64,000 nt of DNA, from positions 682,001-746,000 of the forward strand of contig NZ_SDSI01000002.1 in NCBI RefSeq assembly GCF_004153605.1. The letters run 5' to 3'. The position numbers and the translations under genes were made by a program. A model generated the notes under the pieces. It saw only the letters and a list, made by a program, of their open reading frames with translations, did no database searches and was not told the origin of the DNA. The stretch is from Qipengyuania_B thermophila. GTDB lineage: Bacteria > Pseudomonadota > Alphaproteobacteria > Sphingomonadales > Sphingomonadaceae. This document shows, piece by piece, positions 1 to 9,421 of the stretch (positions are counted from its first letter, which is position 1; every line of letters starts with the position of its first letter).

Positions 1-980
1 GGCGTCTTCGCTCCGGTGGTGCCGATCGGGCTCGTTTCCGTCATGCCCCAAGCATGGGCAACGTTGACACCCTGCCGCATCAGCCGCTCGATCATGAACC
101 GCGGCGCGGCGGAACCGCCGATGATCGCGTGACGTAAATCCGGCAGCGTGGCGCCGGTTGCATCCATGTGCTGGAACATGCCGAGCCACACGGTCGGTAC
201 GCCGGCGGAGTGCGTGACCCTTTCCTCCCGCATCAGGTCGCACAGCACCTTGGGCTCATTGACGGCCGAGAACACGAACTTGATCCCCGCCGCCGCACCG
301 GCCCAGGGTAGGCCCCAGCTCGCCGCGTGGAACATCGGCACCACCGGAAGCATCACCGACTGCGGGTCGGCGTCGAAGATCGCCGGCTGAAGCGCGACAA
401 GAGCATGGATGACCGTCGAGCGGTGCTCGTACAGAACGCCTTTGGGGTGTCCGGTCGTGCCGCTGGTGTAGCACAGCATGCACGGGTCGCGCTCGTCGAC
501 CGGCACCCATGCGCCTTCCTCCTCGTCCGCAATCCATTGGTCGAACTCGCCGTCGTCGAGGCAGATGTAGCGCTCGATGCTGGTCCAGCGCGGCTTCATC
601 TTTTCCACCAGAGGCGCGAAGGCGGCATCGTACAGGAGGATACGATCCTCCGCGTGGTTGGCGATGTATTCGAGCTGATCCTCGAACAGCCGCGGATTGA
701 TGGTGTGGAGGATGGCGCCAACCCCCGTGACCCCATACCAGCACACAAGGTGGTTGGCGTGGTTCATGGCCAGCGTGGCGACGCGGTCTCCCCTTGCAAC
801 TCCCGCACGCTTCAAGGCCCGCACCATCTTGCGCGCATCGGTCCTGGTGGATTGCCAGTCCGTGCGGGTGATCCGCCCGTCGGCCCAGCGGGTGACGATC
901 TCCCGGTTGCCGTGCTCGCGTGCCGCATGGTCGATCAGGTGGGTAACGGAAAAGGTCCAGTCCTGCATGCCGCCAAGCAT
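1..980 (-). CDS. Long-chain fatty-acid/acyl-CoA ligase (AMP-binding family), 3' part outside the window
   Basis: ATP-dependent acyl-CoA synthetase that activates a carboxylic acid, probably a medium- or long-chain fatty acid, through an acyl-adenylate. 326 codons are visible; the C-terminal part lies beyond position 1. The P-loop motif YTSGTTGHPKGV is at residues 171-182, and GMTETSP (the acyl-adenylate site) lies near the cut. The ATG at 980 is chosen because GAGGAG sits just upstream; a second in-frame ATG lies four codons in. The family is clear; the substrate cannot be read from the sequence. It lies downstream of dnaE on the same strand with a 68-base gap, so it may be read from the same transcript or its own promoter. 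Confidence 0.9.
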   Translation of the reverse strand, partial: MLGGMQDWTFSVTHLIDHAAREHGNREIVTRWADGRITRTDWQSTRTDARKMVRALKRAGVARGDRVATLAMNHANHLVCWYGVTGVGAILHTINPRLFEDQLEYIANHAEDRILLYDAAFAPLVEKMKPRWTSIERYICLDDGEFDQWIADEEEGAWVPVDERDPCMLCYTSGTTGHPKGVLYEHRSTVIHALVALQPAIFDADPQSVMLPVVPMFHAASWGLPWAGAAAGIKFVFSAVNEPKVLCDLMREERVTHSAGVPTVWLGMFQHMDATGATLPDLRHAIIGGSAAPRFMIERLMRQGVNVAHAWGMTETSPIGTTGAKT

Positions 981-1048
981 TCAACTCTCCTCATGTTTTC
1001 CGTCGCAGTCTGGCGCGCCGATCGGGACCGGGCAAGCCTCAGCGTTCT

Positions 1049-4000
1049 TCAAGCGACTAGACGCAGCTTCGCACCGCCGCGGCGCGGGGCAAGCCGCACG
1101 TCTTTCACATCCTGCAACCCGCGCACCTGGTCGAGGACATCGCTGTCGAGCGCGAAGCCGGAGCCGAGCCGCACGGTGACGCACCGCCCCGAGGCGGTCT
1201 GCAACTCGGCAAGCACCTCACCCTGCCCCGCACTCTCCTGCCGGAGAATGGCGGCAAGGCCGTGCAGGGCCGCCTCGGACGCGACCGACAGGGTGAGACG
1301 CATGGGGGTGCGGCCGGAAACCTCGGCCAGCGGGCGCGCGCCCCTGATGGTGCAGCGGGGCGGCTCGTCCGGTCCGGCGCTGTCCAGTTCCACGGTCAGC
1401 AGGAGACAGGTCCCGTCAGCGCTCCACTGCGTGAGCGGATCGACAAGCGTCTCTTCGAAACACGCTGCGCTGAACTGGCCGCTGGCATCCGAAAGGTCGC
1501 AGCGGACGAACTCGGCCCCGCGCTTGGTGCGACCGCGCCGCACTCCCTCGATCATCGCTGCCATCAGCACCGTGCCCGACTGGCCGCCGCTCAGGACCGC
1601 CGCGCTCGACTGCGCACCCTGCGCACGGGCGACGTCGCGGAATGCGTCCACGGGATGGCCCGAGAAGAAGAAGCCGAAGGTCTCCCGTTCGCGGTTCATC
1701 CGCTCGGTCCGGCTCCAGCCATCGCTGCCCTGCAGGCGCAGCTGCGCGGCCTGATGCGGCTCGGCCGCGAACAGCCCGGCCTGCCCGCTCTCGCGCTCGC
1801 GGAAGGCCGCGTCGGCATAGGAGAGCAGCTGATCGGCGTTGCGCAGCAGCAGCGCCCGGTCACCCTCGATGCTGTCGAAGGCTCCGGCGCAGATCAGCGC
1901 CTCGAGCTGACGCGCGTTCAGACTGCCGCGGGGCAGGCGGCGGAAGAAGTCGGCAAGATCACGGAACGGCCCCGCTGCGGTGCGCTCCGCCACGATGGCG
2001 TCCATCGCCTTCTCGCCGACATTCCTCAGTCCTGCCAGCGCATAACGGACGGCGAACCCTTCCTCGGTGCCTTCCACCGTGAATTCGGCTTCCGAACGGT
2101 TGATGTCCGGTCCGTGGAGCCGGATGCCCAGACGCCGCGCATCGTCGACGAACACGGCGAGCTTCTCGCTCTGGTGCATGTCAAAGCACATGGAGGCGGC
2201 AAAGAACTCCTCGGGATAATGCGCCTTCAGCCAGGCCGTCTGATAGGCAAGCAGCGCATAGGCGGCGGCATGGCTCTTGTTGAAGCCGTAGCCGGCGAAC
2301 TTGTCGATGAGGTCGAACAGGCGGTTGGCCTCGGCCATCTCGATGCCGGAAACCGCGCGGCACCCGTCGACGAAGCGCTGTCGCTGCGCATCCATCTCCG
2401 CCTGGATCTTCTTGCCCATCGCGCGTCGCAGCAGGTCCGCGTCACCCAGTGAGTACCCGGCGAGCAACTGGGCGGCCTGCATCACCTGTTCCTGGTACAC
2501 GAAGATGCCGTAGGTCTCGGACAGGATCGCCTCCAGCTTGGGATGCGGATACTCGATCGGCACCTCGCCGGCCTTGCGCCGGCCGAACAGGGGGATGTTG
2601 TCCATCGGACCGGGACGATAGAGCGACACGAGCGCGATGATGTCCTCGAACTTGGTCGGTTTCACCGCGGTCAGGGTCCGCCGCATGCCTTCCGATTCAA
2701 GCTGGAAGACGCCCACCGTGTTGCCGCTCTTGAGCAGGTCGAACACCGCCGGATCGTCGAGCGGCAGCCCGTCGAGGCTGACGTCGATCCCCCGTCGTTG
2801 CAGCAGATCCTGCGCCTTGCGCAGCACGGACAGCGTCTTCAGCCCGAGGAAGTCGAACTTCACGAGCCCGCTGCTCTCGACATGCTTCATGTCGAACTGG
2901 GTCACCGGCATGTCCGAACGCGGATCGCGGTAGAGCGGGACGAGGCGAGCCAGCGGTCGGTCGCCGATCACCACGCCCGCCGCGTGAGTGGATGCGTTTC
3001 GCGGGAAGCCTTCGAGCTGAAGCGCGAGATCCACCAGCCGCCTGACATCGTTGTCATTGTCATAGGCGCGGCGGAAGTCGGCCACGCCATTCAGCGTCCG
3101 CTTCAGTGTCCACGGGTCGGTGGGATGGTTGGGCACCAGCTTGCACAGCCGGTCCACCTGTCCGTAGCTCATCTGCAGGATCCGGCCGCAGTCGCGCAGC
3201 ACCGCGCGCGCCTTGAGCTTGCCAAAGGTGATGATCTGCGCCACGTGGTCGTGGCCGTAGCGCTCCTGCACGTAACGGATCACCTCGCCGCGCCGGGTTT
3301 CGCAGAAGTCGATGTCGAAGTCGGGCATCGACACGCGTTCGGGGTTGAGAAACCTCTCGAACAGCAGGCCGAGGCGGATCGGGTCGAGGTCCGTGATCGT
3401 CAGCGCCCAGGCAACCAGACTGCCCGCGCCCGAGCCGCGTCCGGGTCCAACGGGGATGGACTGGTCCTTGGCCCACTTGATGAAGTCGGCCACGATGAGG
3501 AAGTAGCCGGCGAACCCCATCCGCACGATCACGTCGATCTCGAAGTCGAGCCTGTCGTGATACGTCTGCCGCTCCTGCGCGTCGCTGATCCCGGCGTCGG
3601 CGAGCCGCCGCTCCAGCCCGGCGCGGGCATCCCGGGCGAGCATCTGCGCTTCGCCCTGCTGATCGCCGGCAAGGCTTGGCAGAATGGGAGCGCGGCTGGG
3701 CGGGACGAAGGCGCAACGCTGGGCCACGACGAGCGTGTTGCCGAGCGCCTCGGGAATGTCGGCAAACAAATCCTGCATCATCGGCGCCGACTTGAGCCAC
3801 GCCTCGCGGTTGGACTGCCGCCGGTCCTCGACGTCGAGATGGGTCGAGGCGGCGATGCAGAGCATGGCATCGTGCGCGCCGTGAAGATGCGGCTCGGCGA
3901 AGCTGGCCGGGTTGGTCGCCACCAGCGGGAGCGCGTGACGGTCCGCCAATGTCAGCAGCATGTCCTCCGCCGCCGCATCGACAGGATCGTTCATGCGGCA

Positions 4001-4522
4001 CAGCTCGACATACAGGCGCCCCGGGAACAGGGCGGCAAGCTCGAGCAGAACGCGCTCCGCCTCCGCATCCTGACCTTCGGCGAGGAGGCGGCTGACAGCT
4101 CCCTCGTGCGCGCCGGTCAGCGCGATCAACCCCGCGCTGCGCCCTTCCAGATCCGCGTGGGTGACATGCGGCTCATGCTCGAGCGGCCGCTCGAGATGGG
4201 CCCGGCTCACGAGTTCGCTGAGGTTCAGATACCCCTGCTCATCCTGCACCAGCAGGGGCAGGTAGTCGATCACCGGGCCGCTGCGTGCTGCATCGCCCCG
4301 CCGCGCCACGCCCAGCAACGCACCCACGAGCGGCTGCACACCCTCGGCCATGCAGGCCTTGGCGAACGGGATGGCGGCGTACAGGCCGTTGCGGTCGCAC
4401 ACAGCGGCCGCCGGGAACCCCCTTTCGCGCGCCGTGCGGGCGATCTGCTTTGGCTCGATGGCACTTTCGAGCATCGAGTAGGACGACTGGATCCGCAGGG
4501 GAACGAACGGCGCGTAAGGCAT
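1049..4522 (-). CDS. dnaE: DNA polymerase III alpha subunit (DnaE1 type)
   Basis: Catalytic subunit of the replicative polymerase. 1157 aa, normal for the family. An N-terminal PHP domain is followed by the polymerase core, with PDFDIDF at 400-406 supplying Asp401 and Asp403 and KFDFLGL around Asp557 supplying the third acidic residue (E. coli Asp401/403/555). The tail carries an OB-fold region. The start MPYAPFVPLR matches DnaE1 rather than the error-prone DnaE2 (ImuC). In the PHP domain the usual LRVHS is LRIQS, so one metal-binding His is replaced by Gln12; together with a presumably separate DnaQ this suggests a non-catalytic PHP domain, as in E. coli. Upstream on the same strand lie a small unknown gene and lolD/lolC. 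Confidence 0.97.
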   Translation of the reverse strand: MPYAPFVPLRIQSSYSMLESAIEPKQIARTARERGFPAAAVCDRNGLYAAIPFAKACMAEGVQPLVGALLGVARRGDAARSGPVIDYLPLLVQDEQGYLNLSELVSRAHLERPLEHEPHVTHADLEGRSAGLIALTGAHEGAVSRLLAEGQDAEAERVLLELAALFPGRLYVELCRMNDPVDAAAEDMLLTLADRHALPLVATNPASFAEPHLHGAHDAMLCIAASTHLDVEDRRQSNREAWLKSAPMMQDLFADIPEALGNTLVVAQRCAFVPPSRAPILPSLAGDQQGEAQMLARDARAGLERRLADAGISDAQERQTYHDRLDFEIDVIVRMGFAGYFLIVADFIKWAKDQSIPVGPGRGSGAGSLVAWALTITDLDPIRLGLLFERFLNPERVSMPDFDIDFCETRRGEVIRYVQERYGHDHVAQIITFGKLKARAVLRDCGRILQMSYGQVDRLCKLVPNHPTDPWTLKRTLNGVADFRRAYDNDNDVRRLVDLALQLEGFPRNASTHAAGVVIGDRPLARLVPLYRDPRSDMPVTQFDMKHVESSGLVKFDFLGLKTLSVLRKAQDLLQRRGIDVSLDGLPLDDPAVFDLLKSGNTVGVFQLESEGMRRTLTAVKPTKFEDIIALVSLYRPGPMDNIPLFGRRKAGEVPIEYPHPKLEAILSETYGIFVYQEQVMQAAQLLAGYSLGDADLLRRAMGKKIQAEMDAQRQRFVDGCRAVSGIEMAEANRLFDLIDKFAGYGFNKSHAAAYALLAYQTAWLKAHYPEEFFAASMCFDMHQSEKLAVFVDDARRLGIRLHGPDINRSEAEFTVEGTEEGFAVRYALAGLRNVGEKAMDAIVAERTAAGPFRDLADFFRRLPRGSLNARQLEALICAGAFDSIEGDRALLLRNADQLLSYADAAFRERESGQAGLFAAEPHQAAQLRLQGSDGWSRTERMNRERETFGFFFSGHPVDAFRDVARAQGAQSSAAVLSGGQSGTVLMAAMIEGVRRGRTKRGAEFVRCDLSDASGQFSAACFEETLVDPLTQWSADGTCLLLTVELDSAGPDEPPRCTIRGARPLAEVSGRTPMRLTLSVASEAALHGLAAILRQESAGQGEVLAELQTASGRCVTVRLGSGFALDSDVLDQVRGLQDVKDVRLAPRRGGAKLRLVA

Positions 4523-4638
4523 CGAGACGTTATGCGCGCCGCGGCCTCACCTGCCAAGAACCGTCGCCACGCAGCGCCTGCGGCCGGCTGGACAGCGGCC
4601 GTCGACCGCCGTCGCGTCTGCCCGACCCGACGCCCCAG

Positions 4639-4917
4639 CTACAGCCGGGAGGGGAAGTCCGGCCGACGCGAGACCGCCGCGATCTGCTCCGCATCGAACC
4701 GCTGATCCCCGGATTTCAGGATCGCGTAGCGTTTCTGCTCCTCCGGCGGGAGCACCATGACCTGCGCGACGAGTTCGGCAAACGTGCCGCGACGCACCGC
4801 CGTCAGGTCAGTGAGAAGGCCTTTCGACCCTTCCGCAAGATGCAGCGACGCACGGTCATCCCATTCGATCTGGTCGGCATGCAACGCGTCGTGGCTCGGG
4901 GGCTTGGTGTCTGGCAT
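4639..4917 (-). CDS. Small conserved-looking hypothetical protein (92 aa)
   Basis: I do not recognise the function. The protein is soluble, acidic in its first third (QIEWDDRASLHLAEGSKGL) and has no signal peptide or membrane segment. The ATG at 4917 is preferred over an upstream TTG at 4938 because GGAGA lies five bases before it. It sits 38 bases downstream of lolD and about 115 bases upstream of dnaE on the same strand, so it may be part of the lolC-lolD transcript. Codon usage resembles the neighbours. Confidence refers to it being a real gene. Confidence 0.7.
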   Translation of the reverse strand: MPDTKPPSHDALHADQIEWDDRASLHLAEGSKGLLTDLTAVRRGTFAELVAQVMVLPPEEQKRYAILKSGDQRFDAEQIAAVSRRPDFPSRL

Positions 4918-4955
4918 GAGAGTCTCCGGTTGTCCCAACGCGCTGTGTGCGCAGT

Positions 4956-5648
4956 TTATCCCTGCTCGAGCAGCCCGTTGTGCAGTCGCACGACCCTGTC
5001 CATGCGCAGGGCCAGTCGCTCGTTGTGCGTGGCGACCAGAGCGGCGCTCCCCTCGCCGCGCACCAGTTGCAGGAACTGGGCAAGCACGCGGTCGGCGGTG
5101 GCCTCATCGAGATTGCCGGTCGGCTCGTCGGCCAGCACCAGCGCCGGCCGGTTTGCAAGGCCGCGCGCGACCGCCACCCGCTGCTGCTCCCCACCCGACA
5201 GCTGGCTCGGCCGGTGACCAAGCCGCTGCTCCAGCCCGAGCGACGTCAGCAGCTCGCGGCCCCGGACCTCGGCCTCGCTGCGGGACCGGCCGGCGATCAG
5301 CTGCGGCAGGATGACGTTTTCCAGCGCCGTGAAATCCGGAAGAAGGTGATGGAACTGGTACACGAAGCCGAGATGATCGCGACGCAGCTGCGTACGGGCA
5401 TCACCGCTCATGGCCGAGGCATCGCTGCCGGCAATGATGATCTGGCCGCCAAAACCGCCCTCGAGCAGACCGACCGCCTGCAGCAAGGTCGACTTGCCCG
5501 ACCCGGACGGTCCGAGCAGGGCGACAATCTCCCCGGCCGGAATCGCAAGGTCGACGCCGCGGAGCACATCGAGGCGCTGCCCGCCCTGCTCGAAGCTCCG
5601 CGTCAGCGCCCTGAGTTCGACGACGGCTTCGCCGCGCGCCCTATTCAT
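4956..5648 (-). CDS. lolD: Lipoprotein-releasing ABC transporter ATPase LolD
   Basis: Cytoplasmic ATPase that powers extraction of outer-membrane lipoproteins from the inner membrane for hand-over to LolA. 230 aa: Walker A GPSGSGKS at 46-53, signature LSGGEQQRVAVAR, Walker B ALVLADEPTGNLD, and the switch His in VATHNE. The ATG at 5648 overlaps the end of the permease gene (ATGAATAG, eight bases shared), so the two are translationally coupled; a longer frame starting upstream would add an arginine-rich leader not found in the family. The MacB/FtsE families are close relatives, but the adjacent LolC/E permease fixes the assignment. Confidence 0.95.
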   Translation of the reverse strand: MNRARGEAVVELRALTRSFEQGGQRLDVLRGVDLAIPAGEIVALLGPSGSGKSTLLQAVGLLEGGFGGQIIIAGSDASAMSGDARTQLRRDHLGFVYQFHHLLPDFTALENVILPQLIAGRSRSEAEVRGRELLTSLGLEQRLGHRPSQLSGGEQQRVAVARGLANRPALVLADEPTGNLDEATADRVLAQFLQLVRGEGSAALVATHNERLALRMDRVVRLHNGLLEQG

Positions 5649-6882
5649 AGCGCAGCACCTGCACCGGGTCCGTCGAGGCCGCCTTGAAGGAGGGATAAAG
5701 CGTCGCAAGGAAGCTGAGCCCAAGAGCCAGCAGGACGATCAGCGCAATTTCCACGGGGTCCGTGCGCGACGGCAGGGTGGACAGGAAGCGCACCTGCGGA
5801 TCCCAGAGGTTCTGCCCCGTCACCGCGCCGATGACGGAGACGATCGACTGGCGGAAGTACAGGACGACGAAGCCCAGGACGAGCCCCGCGACCGTCCCGA
5901 TGGCCCCCACGGTGAAGCCGGTCGTGACGAAGATCTTGAGCAGGCTCCGGCGGGAGGCGCCCATGGTGCGCATGATGGCGATGTCCCGCGTCTTCGCCCG
6001 GACAAGCATCACGAGGCTCGAAAGGATGTTGAAGGCGGCCACCAGGACCATGAACGACAGGGCAAATCCCATGGCCACCCGTTCGACCTGGAGAGCCTCG
6101 AACAGGCTGGAATTGATGGTCTGCCAGTCCGACACGATGGCGCGGCCTGCCAGCTCGTTCTGCAAGGGCGCCAGAATGCGGTCGACCTGGTCGGGATTGT
6201 CGACCGACAACTCGATCATCGTCACCGCATCGCCGATCAGGAGCAGCGTCTGCGCATCGGAGAGCGGCATGACCACGTAACGCTGGTCATAGTCGTAGAT
6301 GCCCACCTCGAAGATGGCGGTGATCTGGTAGCCGATCTGCCGCGGCACGGTGCCGAACGGCGACGAGCGTCCCTGCGGATTGATGATGGTGATCGTGTCT
6401 CCCACCCTGGCGCCGAGATTCTGCGCCAGCCGCGAGCCGATCGCGACGTTGCCCGATCCGGGCTGGACCGTGGCCAGATTGCCGGCAATGACCTGCTCGC
6501 GCAGCCGCGCCAGATCCTCCGCGGTGTTGCCGCGCGCGAAGATCGCCTCGGCGCGCCCGTTGAACGTCGCCAGCAGCGGCTGTTCGATGAGCGGGCTGGC
6601 GCGGGTCACGCCCGGCGTCGCGCGCACTCTGGCGAGGATGTCCTCCCAGTCATCCATGCGGCCGCCGAAGGCCTGCACAATGGCATGGCCGTTCAGCCCC
6701 GTGATCTTCTCGAGCAGTTCGGCGCGGAAGCCGTTCATGACGCTCATGACGATCACCAGCATGGCGACAGACAGCATCACCACGCCCACGCTGATGCCCG
6801 CCACCAGCGCGATGAACGCCTCGTTTCGTCCGGGCAGCAGGTAACGCCGCGCGATGGTGCGTTCAAAGGTGGAGAGGATCAC
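5641..6882 (-). CDS. lolC: Lipoprotein-releasing ABC transporter permease (LolC/E family)
   Basis: Inner-membrane partner of LolD. About 413 aa: one membrane segment near the N-terminus (FIALVAGISVGVVMLSVAML), a large periplasmic domain, and three C-terminal segments of the FtsX type. Only one permease gene is present, so the transporter would be a homodimer, as is usual in alphaproteobacteria; the symbol could equally be lolE. The start is uncertain: GTG at 6882 gives VILSTFERTIARRYL, which fits the family start, but no good Shine-Dalgarno sequence precedes it. An in-frame TTG at 7038 would add an improbable leader overlapping the purF upstream region. Divergent from purF. Confidence 0.92.
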   Translation of the reverse strand: MILSTFERTIARRYLLPGRNEAFIALVAGISVGVVMLSVAMLVIVMSVMNGFRAELLEKITGLNGHAIVQAFGGRMDDWEDILARVRATPGVTRASPLIEQPLLATFNGRAEAIFARGNTAEDLARLREQVIAGNLATVQPGSGNVAIGSRLAQNLGARVGDTITIINPQGRSSPFGTVPRQIGYQITAIFEVGIYDYDQRYVVMPLSDAQTLLLIGDAVTMIELSVDNPDQVDRILAPLQNELAGRAIVSDWQTINSSLFEALQVERVAMGFALSFMVLVAAFNILSSLVMLVRAKTRDIAIMRTMGASRRSLLKIFVTTGFTVGAIGTVAGLVLGFVVLYFRQSIVSVIGAVTGQNLWDPQVRFLSTLPSRTDPVEIALIVLLALGLSFLATLYPSFKAASTDPVQVLRYE

Positions 6883-7049
6883 GAAGGAAACGGCCCGATC
6901 AGCATACGGCGGTGCCGCTTCCTTAGGGTGGGGGCACTGCGGACGCAAGCCGGTCGGCCCGGAGCCACTTGTAATCGCGGCCCGTTGACGCCATTGCCGG
7001 TGCAGGAAACGGAACCGCGGCGCGGCGGTGTCCGCCAAGGCGAGCCCGC

Positions 7050-8522
7050 ATGATCTCGACGCACCCCTTCTGCGATCTGTCCGGCGACACGCTGCGCGAG
7101 GAATGCGGCGTGTTCGGCGTCATCGGCACCCCCGATGCGGCGGCCGTGACGGCGCTCGGTCTGCATGCGCTCCAGCATCGCGGGCAGGAAGCCGCAGGCA
7201 TTGTCAGCTTTGACGGCGCGGAATTCTACGCCCACCGGGGGCTTGGCCACGTCGCCGAGAACTTCTCCTCGCGGGAGACGCTTGCCGGCCTGCCCGGCTT
7301 CATGGCCAACGGCCATGTGCGCTACTCGACCACGGGCGGCGCAGGACTGCGCAACGTCCAGCCGCTGTTTGCCGATCTCGCCAGCGGCGGCTTTTCCGTC
7401 GCGCACAACGGCAACATTTCGAACGCGGCCGCGCTGAGAGCGGAACTTGTCGCGCGCGGATCCATCTTCCAGTCGACCTCGGACACCGAAGTCATCATCC
7501 ACCTCGTCGCCACCAGCCGCTACCCCACGCCCGTCGACCGGCTGATCGACGCGCTGCGCATGATCGAGGGGGCGTTCTCGCTCGTGGTGATGACCAAGGA
7601 CCACATGATCGCCTGCCGCGATCCGCTCGGCATCCGCCCCCTCGTCATGGGCCGGCTGGGCGAGGCGACGGTGTTTGCCAGCGAGAGCGTCGCCTTCGAC
7701 GTCGTGGGGGGCAGCTTCGAGCGCGAGGTCGAGCCGGGTGAGCTGATCGTCGTCGACGCGAACGGGGAACGTCAGTCGCTGCGCCCGTTCCAGCGCCAGC
7801 GCCCCCGCCCCTGCATCTTCGAGCATGTCTATTTCAGCCGCCCCGACTCCGTCTTTGCCGGCCGCAGCGTCTACGAAGCACGCCGCGCCATCGGCGCGCA
7901 GCTGGCGCTGGAGGCGCCGGTGGACGCGGATCTCGTCGTGCCGGTGCCCGACAGCGGCGTGCCCGCCGCGATCGGCTATGCACAGTCCTCCGGCATTCCT
8001 TTCGAACTCGGCATCGTCCGCTCGCACTATGTCGGCCGGACCTTCATCCAGCCGTCGGAAAGCGCCCGCCATTCGGGCGTCCGCCGCAAGCACAACGCCA
8101 ACCGCGCCCTTGTCGCGGGCAAGCGGATCGTGCTGATCGATGACAGCATCGTGCGCGGCACCACGAGCCTCAAGATCGTGGAGATGATGCGCGACGCGGG
8201 CGCCACGGAGATCCACTTCCGGGTGGCCAGCCCGCCGACCGCGCACAGCTGCTACTACGGTGTCGACACGCCGGAACGCTCCAAACTGCTGGCGGCGCAG
8301 ATGCAGCTCGAACCGATGCGCGCCTTCATCAAGGCCGACAGTCTCGCCTTTGTCTCGCTCGACGGGCTGTACCGCGCGGTGAGCGGGTTACCCCGGGAGC
8401 CCGGCGCACCGCGCTTCTGCGACGCGTGTTTCAGCGGCGACTACCCCACCACGCTGACCGATCTGGCCCGCCAGACGCAGGGCGACGCCCAGCTGTCGCT
8501 GCCGGTCGGACAGGCGGCCTGA
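7050..8522 (+). CDS. purF: Amidophosphoribosyltransferase
   Basis: First committed enzyme of purine synthesis: PRPP plus glutamine gives 5-phosphoribosylamine. 490 aa. The N-terminal Ntn-hydrolase glutaminase domain has a short propeptide ending before the catalytic Cys of EECGVFGVIG; the LQHRGQEAAGI motif follows. The C-terminal phosphoribosyltransferase domain carries the PRPP loop VLIDDSIVRGTTS. ATG at 7050 is the first start after the divergent lolC region. The stop is followed after two bases by the SDR gene, indicating a two-gene operon. Confidence 0.97.
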   Translation: MISTHPFCDLSGDTLREECGVFGVIGTPDAAAVTALGLHALQHRGQEAAGIVSFDGAEFYAHRGLGHVAENFSSRETLAGLPGFMANGHVRYSTTGGAGLRNVQPLFADLASGGFSVAHNGNISNAAALRAELVARGSIFQSTSDTEVIIHLVATSRYPTPVDRLIDALRMIEGAFSLVVMTKDHMIACRDPLGIRPLVMGRLGEATVFASESVAFDVVGGSFEREVEPGELIVVDANGERQSLRPFQRQRPRPCIFEHVYFSRPDSVFAGRSVYEARRAIGAQLALEAPVDADLVVPVPDSGVPAAIGYAQSSGIPFELGIVRSHYVGRTFIQPSESARHSGVRRKHNANRALVAGKRIVLIDDSIVRGTTSLKIVEMMRDAGATEIHFRVASPPTAHSCYYGVDTPERSKLLAAQMQLEPMRAFIKADSLAFVSLDGLYRAVSGLPREPGAPRFCDACFSGDYPTTLTDLARQTQGDAQLSLPVGQAA

Positions 8523-8524
8523 GC

Positions 8525-9247
8525 ATGCCGGCGCAGCAGGACCGGACCGGGACGGTCGCGCTCGTGACCGGCGCCAGCCGCGGGATCGGCGCAGCGATCG
8601 CGCAGGCACTCGCCGCGCGCGGAACGCACGTCATCCTGACGGCGCGCGACAGCGCCGCGCTCGAGGCGGTCGAGGACAGCATCCATGAGAGCGGCGGCAC
8701 GGCGACCATCGCGCCCCTCGATTTGGCGCAGGCCGACGCCGTGCCGCGCCTCGCCGCCGCGGTGGCGGAGCGTTGGCGGCGCCTCGACACGCTGGTGATC
8801 AATGCGGCCTATCTGCCTCTGCTCACCGCCGTCGCCGACCTCGACCAGAAGGAATTCACCAAGGCGCTGACCACCAATGTCGTGGCGAGCCAGGCACTGC
8901 TGGCGTCCTTCCATCCCCTGCTCAGGCAGGCGGCCGCCGGGCGGGTCGTCGGCCTGACCAGCAGCGTCGGGAGCGTGCCGCGGGCCTTCTGGGGCGGGTA
9001 TGGGGCAAGCAAGGCGGCGTTCGAAATGCTTCTCGACTGCTATGCGCTCGAGACGGAGAGGCTCAGCGCGATCAAGGTGGCGATCGTCGATCCCGGTGCC
9101 ACCGCCACGGCCATGCGCACGCGCGCCTTTCCCGGTGAAGATCCCGCAACCCTGAAGAGGCCGGAGGTGGTGGGTGCGGCCGTTGCCGATCTGCTTGACG
9201 ACGACTTCGAGAACCGGCTGCGCATCCGCGTCGACGGATCGCGCTGA
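8525..9247 (+). CDS. Short-chain dehydrogenase/reductase (SDR)
   Basis: NAD(P)-dependent oxidoreductase of unknown substrate, 240 aa. The cofactor motif TGASRGIGAA lies near the N-terminus, NAAYLPL replaces the usual NNAG, and the active-site set is Ser in LTSSVGS followed by Tyr and Lys in YGASK. It starts two bases after the purF stop and is therefore almost certainly co-transcribed with it. Nothing in the sequence ties the activity to purine metabolism, so the link may be positional only. Confidence 0.88.
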   Translation: MPAQQDRTGTVALVTGASRGIGAAIAQALAARGTHVILTARDSAALEAVEDSIHESGGTATIAPLDLAQADAVPRLAAAVAERWRRLDTLVINAAYLPLLTAVADLDQKEFTKALTTNVVASQALLASFHPLLRQAAAGRVVGLTSSVGSVPRAFWGGYGASKAAFEMLLDCYALETERLSAIKVAIVDPGATATAMRTRAFPGEDPATLKRPEVVGAAVADLLDDDFENRLRIRVDGSR

Positions 9248-9255
9248 GCCGGGCG

Positions 9256-9272
9256 TTTACCACTTCTTAACC
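9256..9272 (+). promoter_or_regulatory. CtrA-box-like motif upstream of the PilZ gene
   Basis: TTTA-N7-TTAACC matches the alphaproteobacterial CtrA consensus TTAA-N7-TTAAC at seven of eight half-site bases. It lies in the 174-base gap between the SDR stop and the PilZ start, about 150 bases before the ATG. CtrA often controls motility and cyclic-di-GMP genes in this class, which suits the downstream gene, but one short motif in AT-poor DNA is only suggestive. Confidence 0.4.
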
Positions 9273-9421
9273 TTTCCCGCTAATCATTCGCTAGGCAGCT
9301 TCCGTCACAAGAACGAAGCCATCGTGGTCGTGAGTACAGCCGAGGTGGAGCAGCGGCGACCGGGAACCACTCTCTTCCCCTGCATGCGCCTGCTTGTCGC
9401 CACCCTGTTCGGGGAAGTGCC

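Noticed and set aside
2543..4705. Long open frame on the plus strand opposite dnaE
   Set aside because: Its translation is Arg/Gln/His-rich with no family motif, and it mirrors a certain gene. Such shadows are produced by third-position G+C bias; the same applies to the long frames opposite guaB/rsmB, sdhA, lepA, the GGDEF gene and rplI/amn.
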